Positions 20,815 through 32,494 are shown, numbered from the stretch's first letter. The stretch: 64,000 nucleotides of DNA from Proteromonas lacertae (GCA_002245135.1 NGBS01000004.1:266762-330761); one strand, 5' to 3'. The notes: generated from the letters alone by a model not told the origin. Numbers and translations: made by a program.

Positions 20815-22489
20815 TTAAAAATTAAATCCTTTTGGCCAAAAAATATCAACGCTATTTATAATGCTTTGTAAAAATGGGAAATCAGTTACAGCGCTTGGTA
20901 GAAACAAACATACAGTTACATTGTTTCTTACAAATTTGCTTTTAGTATACATATAACTGTAACTCTTTTTATTAATGATATATGATACAAAAATTAAACA
21001 ACATATTAAAGTGATTGAATTAGTTAACATAGTATGAGAACCTAATTCTTTTTTAGTATAACTGCTATAATTACCTATTCCGTATTCCAATATATACTCA
21101 CTAATATTGTTTATATGAGTATTAAAAATATGATTTTTTCCATTGTTCTTCTATATCCTCTATTTTTAACACTTATGTTATTCAATCTTACACATCCTCC
21201 TGCTTTTACTTTGATTGTTAAACAACCTTTTAAGTGTAAATTGTTAATAAAAACATTACCTGTTATTACCAGTTTTGAATTATTTTCAATTACTAAAACT
21301 CCAGTAAAATGATTAACAATATTTTTTGTTAGGAGAATATAATCCTGAAATCTCAGATGTTTCTTTAACTGGATTAAAGCATAACCATCTTGGCATATTC
21401 ACACTCATATTTTTAGATTCATTATCAGTAAGAAGTATATAATCTTGTAATACTGTTTCAATTCTAAATGATTTGAATTCTTTTGAAAGAATATATTCAG
21501 GCAGGTTTTTTTATTTAGAGTTTTATAGTATTTATTTAACTCAAAGCAAATAATATTTGTAACAGCTGGATATAGAGTTTCTGATTTACTGAATTGATTT
21601 ATATTTTTTCCTAACAATTTTGGCAAAAGAGAATAATCTATAGCTCTAACATTATAGTATCTACCATTTTCTTCACACGAACACATTATTGATGCTTTTT
21701 CACCTTTGTATCTTTCAACAGTTAAATAATTTACTTCTAATCTGTTAAATATTGTACTTCCTATTAAAATTGGAATTGCTTCGAAAGCCAATGAATTAGT
21801 ATCTTGAAAATTATCATATATTGAATTCCTTTCAATTTCCAATTGTCTAATACTCCTTTCTAGACAATAAAGACATATATATACTGAGAATAACAAATTA
21901 TGAATATCACCATGACCATGTGGTTTAGTAATGATTTTATGATTTTTATATAGCAAATTACAATTTTCATCATCAAACGATGTTCAATTACGTATATTTG
22001 ATTTTTAGATAATCCAAAATATTCATTCTCTCCAAGAAAGTGCTTTATTCTTATATTTGTAGATTTCGAAGTCATTATGCATACATACATCATTTGTTTT
22101 GTCATATTTTGATAAGAAATAATATAACGAAAGTATAAATTTAAGTATGATAATTCACTAATCTGGTCAACATTTAAGCTTATCTATTAAATTTAACAGT
22201 AAATATCAAATAAATATACTTTAATAGAATCACAATTTAGTCTTTCACCTAATCCTCCTGCAACAAGCACAAAAGCACATTTTTGTATATTTGTTATGCC
22301 AATTTCTTCATATATTTTGAAATAATTATCCAAGTAATTAACCTCTATACTCTGCGGATATGATATATTATTGATTGCTAAAGAAAATATATCATTTTTA
22401 TATTTATAGATTATTCTTTTAGATCTTCTTATATATTCAATAATACCTTCGTCTAATATACTATTTAAATGAACAATATAAAGACACAA
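20815..22489 (-). pseudogene. UDP-sugar pyrophosphorylase (USP-like), broken, fused at 3' end
   Basis: Assembled by eye from several frames: AFVLVAGGLGERLN, IMTS..T..R., TKPHGHGDIHNLL, FQDTNSLAFEAIP, NRLEVNYLTVERYKG, VRAIDYSLLPKLL, ETLYPAVTNI and NMSVNMPRWLCFNPVKET; these match plant-type USP (EC 2.7.7.64), which makes UDP-glucose, -galactose and -glucuronate from sugar-1-phosphates. Breaks at about 21510, 21600, 21900 and 22160 stop a single frame. The final 92 residues run straight into a new anchor (ITLICCLIFVSYI) and end SVDIFWPKGFNF, apparently the start of another glycosyltransferase cut off at the dispersed repeat. Donor-sugar supply fits the island. Confidence 0.7.
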
Positions 22490-22748
22490 AGATTTTAAAT
22501 CTATATAGATTGATTATATACTATTGTTTCTTCTTGCTTCATTTATAATTCTTGTTTGTGCACATAATTAATAGAAAATGAATTTTATATAAGATATGAT
22601 ATAAAAATTCTATTAAATGTTTAAATTGATTATGTTATACCACTTACATTTGCGTATCACTATAATTTTTATTTTACTGAAGATAATATTTTAAATAGTT
22701 ATTTTATGATCATTAATTTGGGAATTACTTCTTGGATATTTATTTTTG

Positions 22749-22979
22749 CTAATGTATAAACGATATACATAAGCAATTAAAATAGTTCATTAAATATTTC
22801 TCTATTCCAGGTACTTTTACACTTATTCCAACTCTTTTTACATGCTTGGTTTGTAATAATAATAGCAAGAATTGATTCATTCTTCTATATTTGAATCTTA
22901 GGGAAAATAACAGATATAATCTTTGTATTATACTCTTTGTAATAACAAATATATGAATCAATATTCTTATAAAACACAT
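22749..22979 (-). CDS. Small ORF, unknown (left arm)
   Basis: 76 codons starting ATG; the N-terminal half is hydrophobic and basic (IRILIHIFVITKSIIQRL). Lies between the USP remnant and a GT92 gene. Could be a short remnant of a neighbouring gene rather than a real one. Duplicated at 34742-34972. Confidence 0.25.
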   Translation of the reverse strand: MCFIRILIHIFVITKSIIQRLYLLFSLRFKYRRMNQFLLLLLQTKHVKRVGISVKVPGIEKYLMNYFNCLCISFIH

Positions 22980-23009
22980 CTTCTACAATATTTTATGTAG
23001 AAACTAATC

Positions 23010-24041
23010 ATGAAGATATGTTATTCAAAAGCTATATTTGGATTTTTTATATTATTTTTTCTTTCGAGTGATTTTTATAACGCTAAAATATGTAGTTATG
23101 TTGATTATATAGACATAAAAAGAGTAAGCGATGGAGTATTTATTTTTTCTTCTTTTATTGATACGGTAAAAAAGAAGGTAATATTCATCCTTTTTATAAC
23201 AAATAGAAGTATTGCATCATCATCATATACTTCCACTTTGTTATTGGATAGAAATAAATTTTCATATCCAATTATTCAACATTATGTCAACAAATACTAT
23301 TATAATGTTATTTTTGGTTATAAAGACTATTATAGTGTTAAAAATGTAGAAATATTAGACAGATCAACAATTTTGAAAGGTAATAATGTAAAATTCAAAT
23401 ATAAAAACGTTTTATGTTTAACAACCTTTATTAATTACACAAAAGCTAATGAATTATATACATTCATAAACCACTATATCAGCCTTGGAATAAATTTATT
23501 TGTTGTTTATAAAACTAGTTGTGGTGAAGAAATTGATAAAATACTAAATGAATATAAATTAAAAGGATTAGTAACAATTATATTAGATAAATATTCTAAC
23601 AATTCAACAACATTTAAATATGGTAATTATCTCCATGTATGGAAACATAATGATTGTTTTATTAGATATAAATATAATGCTAAACATATTGTATTTGTTG
23701 ATCAAGATGAGATACTTAAAATAAATAGTATGATTTTTTCACCATACTATGATATATATTATTTTCATTCTATATTGTTAATAACCAATAATCACAGTTT
23801 ATTATACTCTCGTTGTCCTTCATCACCTTGGAAATATATCATATATAATACAACATGTGTATACTATGTGGATATTCATACTGTTATATTGAAAAAGAAT
23901 TGCAAATCAAAAGTAATTAACTATAGTAAGAATTATATTCTTCATAGAAGAACTAAATTTCCATGGTACTATAAAAAATGTAAATTCGACATATTACAAA
24001 ATAAAGATAATAATTTTACTTATCTTCCATTGTTTGATTGA
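23010..24041 (+). CDS. GT92-family glycosyltransferase (left arm)
   Basis: Signal anchor KAIFGFFILFFLSS, then a DUF23/GT92 domain: FINHYISLGINLFVVYKT, ILNEYKLKGLVTIILDKY, and VFVDQDEIL, the DxD-type metal-binding segment. GT92 enzymes are mostly beta-galactosyltransferases on N- or O-glycans and pectins (known family); substrate here unknown. Its 3' end overlaps that of the next, convergent gene by 22 bases (24020-24041). The copy at 33681-34703 differs by one T at the 5' end, changing the predicted N terminus. Confidence 0.8.
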   Translation: MKICYSKAIFGFFILFFLSSDFYNAKICSYVDYIDIKRVSDGVFIFSSFIDTVKKKVIFILFITNRSIASSSYTSTLLLDRNKFSYPIIQHYVNKYYYNVIFGYKDYYSVKNVEILDRSTILKGNNVKFKYKNVLCLTTFINYTKANELYTFINHYISLGINLFVVYKTSCGEEIDKILNEYKLKGLVTIILDKYSNNSTTFKYGNYLHVWKHNDCFIRYKYNAKHIVFVDQDEILKINSMIFSPYYDIYYFHSILLITNNHSLLYSRCPSSPWKYIIYNTTCVYYVDIHTVILKKNCKSKVINYSKNYILHRRTKFPWYYKKCKFDILQNKDNNFTYLPLFD

Positions 24042-25222
24042 CAAGCTTTAAATAGTATATCTTTAATTTTTTTAGATCTATCATGTATAACAAGTTCTCT
24101 ATTATCAGATGAACATATACTCCAGTTTCCCATTAGTCCACTAATTATGTAGGGATATATTCTTCTTGTATGTCTAATAAATCCAATATTTGAATCAATT
24201 TTTATTTCTGTATAGTTATACAGTTTTCCTGTAATCCAATGAATTGAAACGGAAGTAATTTTTGATAAATTTCTAATTAATAGTTTAGGCCATCTCCATG
24301 TATAGTCACAACAATTATGGTATTCAAATATGTTACAATCTTTTATATTATGCACTAATCTATCATAATAAGGAACATAGAATCGCTTAAATATTTTTTC
24401 TTGAAATATATATGTATCATATACTTTTCTTTGTTGTTGATCTATTTTATCAATCATTTTTGCAATACTATTATCATAATTAGGCCAAAGTATTTCATCT
24501 AAATCAGTCATAACAATACTTTTCGTTTCGTAGTAACTTCTATAGAAACAATCATTTAATTTTAATCTTTGTGCATATGTTTTATATTTTCCATATTTTA
24601 TATCAAAATGATTATCTAAATTTACAACATCTAGTAGCCCTTTGTTCAAATAAAATTTCAACACTTTATTCACTTTTTCAGAGCATGAAGTATTATACAC
24701 AATAAAATGATCAGCTCCAAAATAAAGATAAGATTCAATCATTTGTAATAGCATGTTAAATGCAATAAAGTTAATCATTTTACCTATACAAACAGTTAAT
24801 TTATTTCTTTTTAATTCATATTTCGTTTTTATTTTTGAGATATAAATAATAGATTTATTTAATATCATTTTTAATGGTAAAATATTTGTATATAGCAATA
24901 AATTCATAACAGTATTATCTTCTGCTATCTTAGTGATTATTTCCATATTACATTTTTTAACATTATTAGTATATATAATCGTGCACGTTATATTATGTAT
25001 ATTTTTGCTATTATTGTAAATATAGAATAGCATTCTAATTGCTTTATAGCGAATATCATAGTAATGCGATATATAGAAAATATTTTTTACTACTTCAATA
25101 GGCTTTATATTAATTATTTTCCCTTTTTTATAATAATATTTATTTGATAATAAATTGTATAGTAATATAATGATTGTATATAAAAATAATATATTAGCAT
25201 ATAATATAATAATCAGTTTCAA
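24020..25222 (-). CDS. GT92-family glycosyltransferase (left arm)
   Basis: 400 codons, anchor LIIILYANILFLYTIIILL. GT92 features: MIESYLYFGADHFIVYNTS, LKFYLNKGLLDVVNL, NDCFYRSYYETKSIVMTDLDEILWP (DLDE metal motif). The start is only 5 bases after the stop of the upstream FkbM gene (TAA then TTTTA then TTG), with no ATG before the anchor. Head-to-tail with FkbM and tail-to-tail with the other GT92. Confidence 0.8.
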   Translation of the reverse strand: MKLIIILYANILFLYTIIILLYNLLSNKYYYKKGKIINIKPIEVVKNIFYISHYYDIRYKAIRMLFYIYNNSKNIHNITCTIIYTNNVKKCNMEIITKIAEDNTVMNLLLYTNILPLKMILNKSIIYISKIKTKYELKRNKLTVCIGKMINFIAFNMLLQMIESYLYFGADHFIVYNTSCSEKVNKVLKFYLNKGLLDVVNLDNHFDIKYGKYKTYAQRLKLNDCFYRSYYETKSIVMTDLDEILWPNYDNSIAKMIDKIDQQQRKVYDTYIFQEKIFKRFYVPYYDRLVHNIKDCNIFEYHNCCDYTWRWPKLLIRNLSKITSVSIHWITGKLYNYTEIKIDSNIGFIRHTRRIYPYIISGLMGNWSICSSDNRELVIHDRSKKIKDILFKACQSNNGR

Positions 25223-25227
25223 TAAAA

Positions 25228-26067
25228 TTACAAACCGATATAATTATAGTATAATTTCTTTTTTATTTCTTTAAATAAATCACCTCTGAAATAGTACAAC
25301 ATATCAATTTTGAAATGATAAATTTTCATTAATTCATTGCTTATATTGTATTCTTCAAAATAAGGAATCATAAAATTTTCCATATAATTCTTAAATTCAT
25401 TGAATATTTCATTTGATTTATATATTCCTACAGGATTATTTATATAAGGATGAAATTCTGAAAAAACAATATCAAAAAATCTTAAAATATTTTTCTTAAT
25501 TAATTCAGGAATCATTATATATTCTTCACCTTCAATGTCAAATTTTAGAATATTAAAATGATTTGGTTTTATATTTTCATTAATATATGATAATATGTCT
25601 ATTGATTTTATTTTTAGAATTTTAGAATTTTTGTATGACACATTATAATATAATGTACTACCTAATGATCCTGAAGTTATCTTAAAATTTTGATACTCTG
25701 TTCTATTTGACACAGCAACAGGACAATTAATGTAAAAATTGCATTTAAATGTTACTGTTTTTAAAAAGTTTACATTTTGCAATATGTATTTGCACAGCAT
25801 AGGATTAGCTTCAAATGAATGAACATTAACTTTTGATGTTGGAAAGTGATGAAATTTTGGATAAGGAACATGATATGAATTATTGAGATTTTTGTATCCA
25901 AAGAGCCATAATATAGAATCACCATTATTTGAACCTAAATCATAATATGTTATTTCCCTATATTCTTTATATAAAGAAATATTATTACTAATTGACAAAT
26001 AATAATACATCAAAATGATTAATAAATTAGCTATAACTAATAGATAGAATATGAATATTTTATTCAT
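25228..26067 (-). CDS. FkbM-family methyltransferase (left arm)
   Basis: Starts at ATG 26067; anchor FIFYLLVIANLLIILMYYY. FkbM/Methyltransf_21 features: YYDLGSNNGDSILWLFG (SAM loop), HSFEANPMLCKYILQN, SLGSTL, KFDIEGEEYIMIPEL. FkbM proteins O-methylate sugars and polyketides (known). Identical predicted protein in the right arm (31655-32494). Intact; 279 residues. Confidence 0.85.
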   Translation of the reverse strand: MNKIFIFYLLVIANLLIILMYYYLSISNNISLYKEYREITYYDLGSNNGDSILWLFGYKNLNNSYHVPYPKFHHFPTSKVNVHSFEANPMLCKYILQNVNFLKTVTFKCNFYINCPVAVSNRTEYQNFKITSGSLGSTLYYNVSYKNSKILKIKSIDILSYINENIKPNHFNILKFDIEGEEYIMIPELIKKNILRFFDIVFSEFHPYINNPVGIYKSNEIFNEFKNYMENFMIPYFEEYNISNELMKIYHFKIDMLYYFRGDLFKEIKKKLYYNYIGL

Positions 26068-26201
26068 AATTCAAATTATCTTAGCTATTATGCAAAGCAA
26101 TATTCAGGTAATTATAGATAGAAATTAATATACAACTTATTATATATAATGATTTGTGGTGGTTTTTATCTTTTTTATAACAATTAATAAGTTAGTTAAT
26201 A

Positions 26202-26757
26202 TTAATATAGAATAATGTTACATAAACCCAATCTTGTGGAGTTTGTACCTATATGTCTAAATATCACTCCTTTATGAGTATCATTTTCTCTATATACAAA
26301 TGCCATGTATAGCTTATATTTCAAAAAGAATAATCCTGCTTTATACTCTGAGTAATACATTTTAAGCATCTTTAAAACTTTACTTTTATATAATGTTGGG
26401 CCATTTAAAAAGTTTCTATTTTGATATGGATGATTTAATATTATTATATTTACCTTATTGCTTTTAAATGAAATGGAAGTTTTATATGGATTACTTATAA
26501 CCATTTTTCTTAATACTATTCCATATACTTCATAAAAATTAGATAATACATATATAGAGTTTTTAAAGAAATTATATTGTTGATGAATATTATCCTGAAT
26601 TAACCAATCTTCCTCTAAAATGAATATATATTGCAAATATATATATGAAAATAAAATGGTAAATGAATATGGATAGTTTTTAGGATTTAAGTAGAAGGAG
26701 TTTAATATATTATAATTTACTCTAACGCTGTACCTTTCTACAGTACCTTGATCTATT
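26202..26757 (-). pseudogene. GT-A glycosyltransferase, 5'-truncated by the repeat break
   Basis: Only the part from about LIDQGTVERYSV onward remains; the frame enters from non-homologous DNA at 26757. Reading frame open to the stop at 26202. The complete copy is at 30762-31520. Confidence 0.85.
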
Positions 26758-26978
26758 TAAATCCTTTATCCCGATGTCTACTATTGTTATAAGCTTTTAA
26801 AATAATATAAAAATAAAAAGTGTTTCAAGTACAGCAACCTAAATACGACTATACGATATTAGGCCAACGTAACTATTTTGGAAAACAAAGTGTTGATTAG
26901 TAATATTGAAGGGTCAGAGGTTACGTTTATGATATTAGAATTGAAAAAAGTCTTCTTAACGCTCAACGGCGCATAACA

Positions 26979-27315
26979 AATATAAATAATTTGAATATTT
27001 GCGCCATTTGTTTTCTAGAAATTTTTGAAGTAAACTAAATGCATATTTAGCTAATATAGACTAAAATTCATTAGCTGAAATGATTATAACAACTTAATGT
27101 TGATCATAAGACATTTACAATGAAAAAAGAAAATAGAATCAAGCCTAACTCAAGCCTATTTTTACATTTCTTTTTTTATGTAGAAAGATTTAATAATTAT
27201 TATATTCTAATAATTTCAGCTAATGTATTTTAGTCTATATTAGCTAAATGTGCATTTAGTTTGCTTCAAAAATTTCTAGAAAACAAACGGCGCAAATATT
27301 CAAATTATTTATATT
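26979..27315. mobile_element. MITE-like foldback element with 108-bp terminal inverted repeats
   Basis: Left end AATATAAATAATTTGAATATTTG (26979-27086) pairs with the reverse complement of 27208-27315, with few mismatches; the middle (about 120 bp) is unpaired and AT-rich. No ORF. This is the structure of a non-autonomous foldback or MITE. It lies in the IR spacer, just inside the left arm. Its copies and target-site duplication were not found by eye. Confidence 0.85.
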
Positions 27316-27416
27316 AACAAAAAAGTATACTGCAGAGGTAGGTCATTTAATTAATTTATTTATTGTATGAATTACAATCTAAATTGAAAATAGGAAATAT
27401 ATATTTTGGATTTGTT

Positions 27417-28256
27417 ATGTTAAAAAATATTATATTATTAATAATTATTATTATAATATTCATAAATGCAACTCTTACTTTAAAGAGATCAAATTTCATT
27501 CATATTCATAATTATGGATCATTTTATAGAAATCTATGGAAATGTCCTATTCAAAACATTGATAATATCACTTATACTTTTTATTCTCAATGCAAATAAG
27601 ATAAAATCTATTTTGATTTATATTTTGCCAAGCCACAAATCCAAACTAATGGAATATTTGTCGAAATAGGTGCTTTAGATGGAAGTTATAGTAATACTCT
27701 ATTCTATGAAAAAGAATTAGGGTGGAGAGGAATATTAATTGAAGGATTGCCATCTAACTGTAGAAAATTATTGAGTATAAAGAGGAGAAGATCTGAAATA
27801 TTCTGCACAGCTATTTGTCCATATTTTCCTAAAACAGTAGAGTTTTTTGATGTGTGGGGAATGGGTGGATTAAAAGAAAATAACCCTTTTTGGAATTAAA
27901 ATAACAGAAAAATGAAAAAGACAGTTAATGTGACATGTACAAACATAAAGGAAATATTTTATAGTACTGGTGTTACTCATATAGATTTTTTCTCACTTGA
28001 TGTTGAAGGAGCAGAATATATGGTGCTAGACACATTTGATTTTAATATAAGAGTTCATTATTGGGTTATTAAATTTAATAGTAAAAATAAACTCAAAGAT
28101 GAATATGTAATTAAATTACTTTTAAAAAACGGTTATAGAAAATGTAAACTACCTAAAATGTATATAAGAAATGAATGTTTCTATGATCCATACTATGATA
28201 AAAAAGTAAAGAAATATAAGAATAAAGAAAAATATTATTATAATGACTATATTTAA
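27417..28256 (+). pseudogene. FkbM-type methyltransferase with two in-frame TAA stops
   Basis: One continuous frame from ATG 27417 (anchor NIILLIIIIIIFINATL) through FVEIGALDGSYSNTLFYEKE, GWRGILIEGLPSNC and VTHIDFFSLDVEGAEYMVLDT, the eukaryotic FkbM pattern. Two in-frame TAA codons at 27597-27599 and 27897-27899 interrupt it. No frameshift is needed. Recently inactivated or read through; the standard code elsewhere favours inactivation. Different subtype from the 25228 gene. Confidence 0.75.
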
Positions 28257-28259
28257 GAT

Positions 28260-30740
28260 AATACTATAAGTTATATTACAAGTTAATACCTCATGTTAAT
28301 TAATGATTGTTTTTATTAATTTTACAATATAAATTACCATGATTTTCATCTAATGAGTTAAAGGACTTAAGTTATTTGCATGACTAAACATCATATCCCT
28401 CAGGGATGGTCTAATTCTTAACTAATTCTTACTATTGCTAAGAATTGCTTAAGTAGAGTTAATACCATATTCTTGATGTCAATGATGTAAGACATGTTGT
28501 TGCTAAGTAAATACTAGGAGATGATACAAGGCAATTTCTTAAAGGCAATTGTAAGAAGATGATAGCGTAAGTTCAATGCTATATGTATCGATCAGGAGTC
28601 AACTAAGAAATGTCTCGCACTTACCAAGGAGATGGAGGAGTACTTCAAAGAGATTACTGATTAGGAAGCTTCCATGATTAACAACCAAGAGGAAATAATG
28701 AAGGCTGTGAAGATAAAGTCCATCGTTGATTATCTATTGAAGTCCTTGACCTTACAAGTACAATTCAAGGAGTCAGAGGATCGCAGCAAGACTCCATTCC
28801 CAATACTACCTTACAACTACGAGGCATTCTTAACTAAACGCAACCAAGGAAAAGCACTCAGCAAGAGGATGAAACTCAAGATGGAAGCAACTTTTAATGA
28901 CAACTTACCAAGAGAAGACAACTCCCTTGATAATAAACCCTCAGAAAAAGCAACAACCCAACAAGACAACTTATCAGAAGCAGAAGATGACTTTAACGAG
29001 GTCTTCTAACAAACAGTACTCCAGGACATAGAAGCATGGATGAACTTACACCTTAAGTAATGTTTTCGCTTGGCTATGTTGGAACGATTGCTTAAAACAC
29101 TTCATAAGACTGACGGATGACAACAGGATTTGAAGTAATGATGGGAAGAGGTCCTTAGAAGTCTCTTGTTCTATGAAACCATCGGAGGATGATCTATCGG
29201 AGGAAGTGTAGCAAGGTGATCATCGTCAGGTAAAGAACTAGAGGAAGTGTAGGGAGATTGATTGCAGATCATTACAACCCAAAGAAGACAAGACCGAGAA
29301 TAACGAAGAAGGAGATCTCCAAGTCAAAGATCAAGGAACTTTAACTACTTCAACACCATTGCCAGAGTCACAATCAAGTGAGTTATCCATGGAAGTCAAG
29401 ACTGAAGAAGATAAACAACCAGAGTTAGAAAGAGACTGAAGTAGTCATCACTTACACGATGAACAAGACCTAGATGCTGAGCTTATTGAAGACATGACTG
29501 ATGAAGAGATTACTAGCTTAAGAAAACACCTTGAGGAACTTATCCAGGTAGAGAAAGAGTCTAAAGATGAAGACAAGGATGATAACAACGAGATCCAGGA
29601 AGTAAAAGACTCTGAGTAAAGTACTCATAAGGAGGTACCTATAAGGAGGTAATCATAAGGAGGAACTAGCAGGAAGGTACTTACAATATCTCTTTTCCCA
29701 GGAGTAATCATGAACAAGTTCAAGAGATGCAACTTAGCTGATAGACGAAGAGTACTTACAATGACCTTCATGAAGCTTACTTACAATCACTAGCAAGAGA
29801 ACGTCAAGGAGCTATCTCCCGAAGAAGGAATCGAAGGATTGATGAACTCCGAAGAATGCTCAGAGACAACAACACAGAACATCCGATGATGGGTAAGGTG
29901 CAGAACTCCAAGGAGCTTACAATGTAGCTATTGACTATCTTACTGCCTTGGAGAACAATGAGTTAATGAGTCAAAGGATGGCAAGATCGTTGATCCCCAA
30001 AAAGACCAAGAGCAAGAACAAGAAAGTTGCTTACAAGACAGACTCCATCGTAGATGCTATATCAACTCCTGGCTTCCTTGTAGTTCCTACAATCATGAAG
30101 AGCATTAAAGCTTACCGTGAAGTAAGTGACTCCTCCTAGGATCTCAACCCTTTAACAGTGATGATGATGATGAAACAAGGAGTCAGAGGAAGCTCCGATG
30201 ATGGTGATGAGAATACAATGGCCTTTCTAAGTCAACTACTTACTGCTGATGATGATGATGAATCAAAGAAACCTACCTCCGAGGATATCAAGAAGTTAAT
30301 AGACTCACTAAAGATTGAATACTCCAATGCAGTCTTCAATGAACTAGCCGACTCCATCCATCCTACTCCTATTACCGGGAATAAGTAAGTGAATGATAAC
30401 AAGTATGAATATGGAGAAGAGAAGTTAGAAGATGAAGCTCCCGAGGATGACTCAGGTAATGAAAATGACTCCTTAGACAACTACTTAGACGATGATAAAG
30501 AATTCGACAAGGAACTTAACAGTGCCATGAAGAAGAAAGCCCTTAAAGCGAAAACATAAGCATGTCTATCCTCAATAATTCATTTCCCTTAAGTATAGTC
30601 TGGTTATGAATAAGAGACTCAACAAGAAGTAAAAGGCAAAGCTCAAGGAGCTGATAATCAAGAGATTGAAGCAAGGTAAAGTAACTCCAGAGTAATATTC
30701 ATATAACATTTATGAATATTCATGAAGAAGAAATTCCCCT
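28260..30740. other. GC-richer foreign segment, degenerate gag-like coding in three frames
   Basis: Higher GC than the rest of the window. Acidic, lysine- and glutamate-rich, disordered peptides are found on the + strand in three frames (28674-29009; about 29275-29620 in pieces; 29948-30388). Readable patches: MDDE-type acidic runs, IVDYLLKSLTL, ITSLRKHLEELIQVEK and DSIVDAISTPGFL. Many frame breaks, so the original frame is lost. ATAAGGAGGTA repeats at 29627-29660. It may be an eroded mobile element; unrecognised. Sits in the spacer of the inverted repeat. Confidence 0.45.
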
Positions 30741-30761
30741 AACAAATTTATTTAGTTTGAA

Positions 30762-31520
30762 TTGAATTATATAAATATTATAATATTCTATAGTTTTGTT
30801 TCTACTATAACTTTTATCATATTTAAAAATACTAATGACAAGAAACAGTCTATTCAAATTATGGTAATATCATGTAACAGATTTCTTTATTTAAATGAAA
30901 CATTACAATCCATCAATTTGCACATAATAAAATATGATAAAGATATATTCTATACATTTGTCTTAATAGATCAAGGTACTGTAGAAAGGTACAGCGTTAG
31001 AGTAAATTATAATATATTAAACTCCTTCTACTTAAATCCTAAAAACTATCCATATTCATTTACCATTTTATTTTCATATATATATTTGCAATATATATTC
31101 ATTTTAGAGGAAGATTGGTTAATTCAGGATAATATTCATCAACAATATAATTTCTTTAAAAACTCTATATATGTATTATCTAATTTTTATGAAGTATATG
31201 GAATAGTATTAAGAAAAATGGTTATAAGTAATCCATATAAAACTTCCATTTCATTTAAAAGCAATAAGGTAAATATAATAATATTAAATCATCCATATCA
31301 AAATAGAAACTTTTTAAATGGCCCAACATTATATAAAAGTAAAGTTTTAAAGATGCTTAAAATGTATTACTCAGAGTATAAAGCAGGATTATTCTTTTTG
31401 AAATATAAGCTATACATGGCATTTGTATATAGAGAAAATGATACTCATAAAGGAGTGATATTTAGACATATAGGTACAAACTCCACAAGATTGGGTTTAT
31501 GTAACATTATTCTATATTAA
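30762..31520 (+). CDS. GT-A (GT2-like) glycosyltransferase, complete
   Basis: Anchor IIIFYSFVSTITFIIF, then SIQIMVISCNRFLYLNETLQ (start of a nucleotide-sugar domain) and YIFILEEDWLIQDNI, where EEDW takes the place of the DxD motif. 252 codons. No ATG: the in-frame opening codon after TAG is TTG (30762). It crosses the inner border of the right arm at 30965, so the gene is original here and truncated in the left arm. Confidence 0.65.
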   Translation: MNYINIIIFYSFVSTITFIIFKNTNDKKQSIQIMVISCNRFLYLNETLQSINLHIIKYDKDIFYTFVLIDQGTVERYSVRVNYNILNSFYLNPKNYPYSFTILFSYIYLQYIFILEEDWLIQDNIHQQYNFFKNSIYVLSNFYEVYGIVLRKMVISNPYKTSISFKSNKVNIIILNHPYQNRNFLNGPTLYKSKVLKMLKMYYSEYKAGLFFLKYKLYMAFVYRENDTHKGVIFRHIGTNSTRLGLCNIILY

Positions 31521-31654
31521 TATTAACTAACTTATTAATTGTTATAAAAAAGATAAAAACCACCACAAATCATTATATATAATAAGTTGTATATTAATTT
31601 CTATCTATAATTACCTGAATATTGCTTTGCATAATAGCTAAGATAATTTGAATT

Positions 31655-32494
31655 ATGAATAAAATATTCATATTCTATCTATTAGTTATAGCTAATTTAT
31701 TAATCATTTTGATGTATTATTATTTGTCAATTAGTAATAATATTTCTTTATATAAAGAATATAGGGAAATAACATATTATGATTTAGGTTCAAATAATGG
31801 TGATTCTATATTATGGCTCTTTGGATACAAAAATCTCAATAATTCATATCATGTTCCTTATCCAAAATTTCATCACTTTCCAACATCAAAAGTTAATGTT
31901 CATTCATTTGAAGCTAATCCTATGCTGTGCAAATACATATTGCAAAATGTAAACTTTTTAAAAACAGTAACATTTAAATGCAATTTTTACATTAATTGTC
32001 CTGTTGCTGTGTCAAATAGAACAGAGTATCAAAATTTTAAGATAACTTCAGGATCATTAGGTAGTACATTATATTATAATGTGTCATACAAAAATTCTAA
32101 AATTCTAAAAATAAAATCAATAGACATATTATCATATATTAATGAAAATATAAAACCAAATCATTTTAATATTCTAAAATTTGACATTGAAGGTGAAGAA
32201 TATATAATGATTCCTGAATTAATTAAGAAAAATATTTTAAGATTTTTTGATATTGTTTTTTCAGAATTTCATCCTTATATAAATAATCCTGTAGGAATAT
32301 ATAAATCAAATGAAATATTCAATGAATTTAAGAATTATATGGAAAATTTTATGATTCCTTATTTTGAAGAATACAATATAAGCAATGAATTAATGAAAAT
32401 TTATCATTTCAAAATTGATATGTTGTACTATTTCAGAGGTGATTTATTTAAAGAAATAAAAAAGAAATTATACTATAATTATATCGGTTTGTAA
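31655..32494 (+). CDS. FkbM-family methyltransferase (right arm)
   Basis: Same predicted 279-residue protein as 25228-26067: ATG start, N-terminal anchor, YYDLGSNNGDSILWLFG and KFDIEGEEYIM. Followed 5 bases later by the GT92 frame, an unusually tight spacing for a eukaryote; the two may be expressed from one transcript. Confidence 0.85.
   Translation: MNKIFIFYLLVIANLLIILMYYYLSISNNISLYKEYREITYYDLGSNNGDSILWLFGYKNLNNSYHVPYPKFHHFPTSKVNVHSFEANPMLCKYILQNVNFLKTVTFKCNFYINCPVAVSNRTEYQNFKITSGSLGSTLYYNVSYKNSKILKIKSIDILSYINENIKPNHFNILKFDIEGEEYIMIPELIKKNILRFFDIVFSEFHPYINNPVGIYKSNEIFNEFKNYMENFMIPYFEEYNISNELMKIYHFKIDMLYYFRGDLFKEIKKKLYYNYIGL

Larger units (their letters stand above)
17494..26757. repeat. 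Inverted repeat, left arm (9.26 kb)
   Basis: Reverse complement of 30965-40226; position p in the left arm pairs with about 57720-57722 minus p in the right. Spot-checks show no base substitutions over the predicted FkbM and GT92 proteins, only single-base homopolymer differences. The left arm ends truncate two genes that are complete in the right arm: LicD on the outside and a GT-A gene on the inside. So the left arm is derived. Confidence 0.95.
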
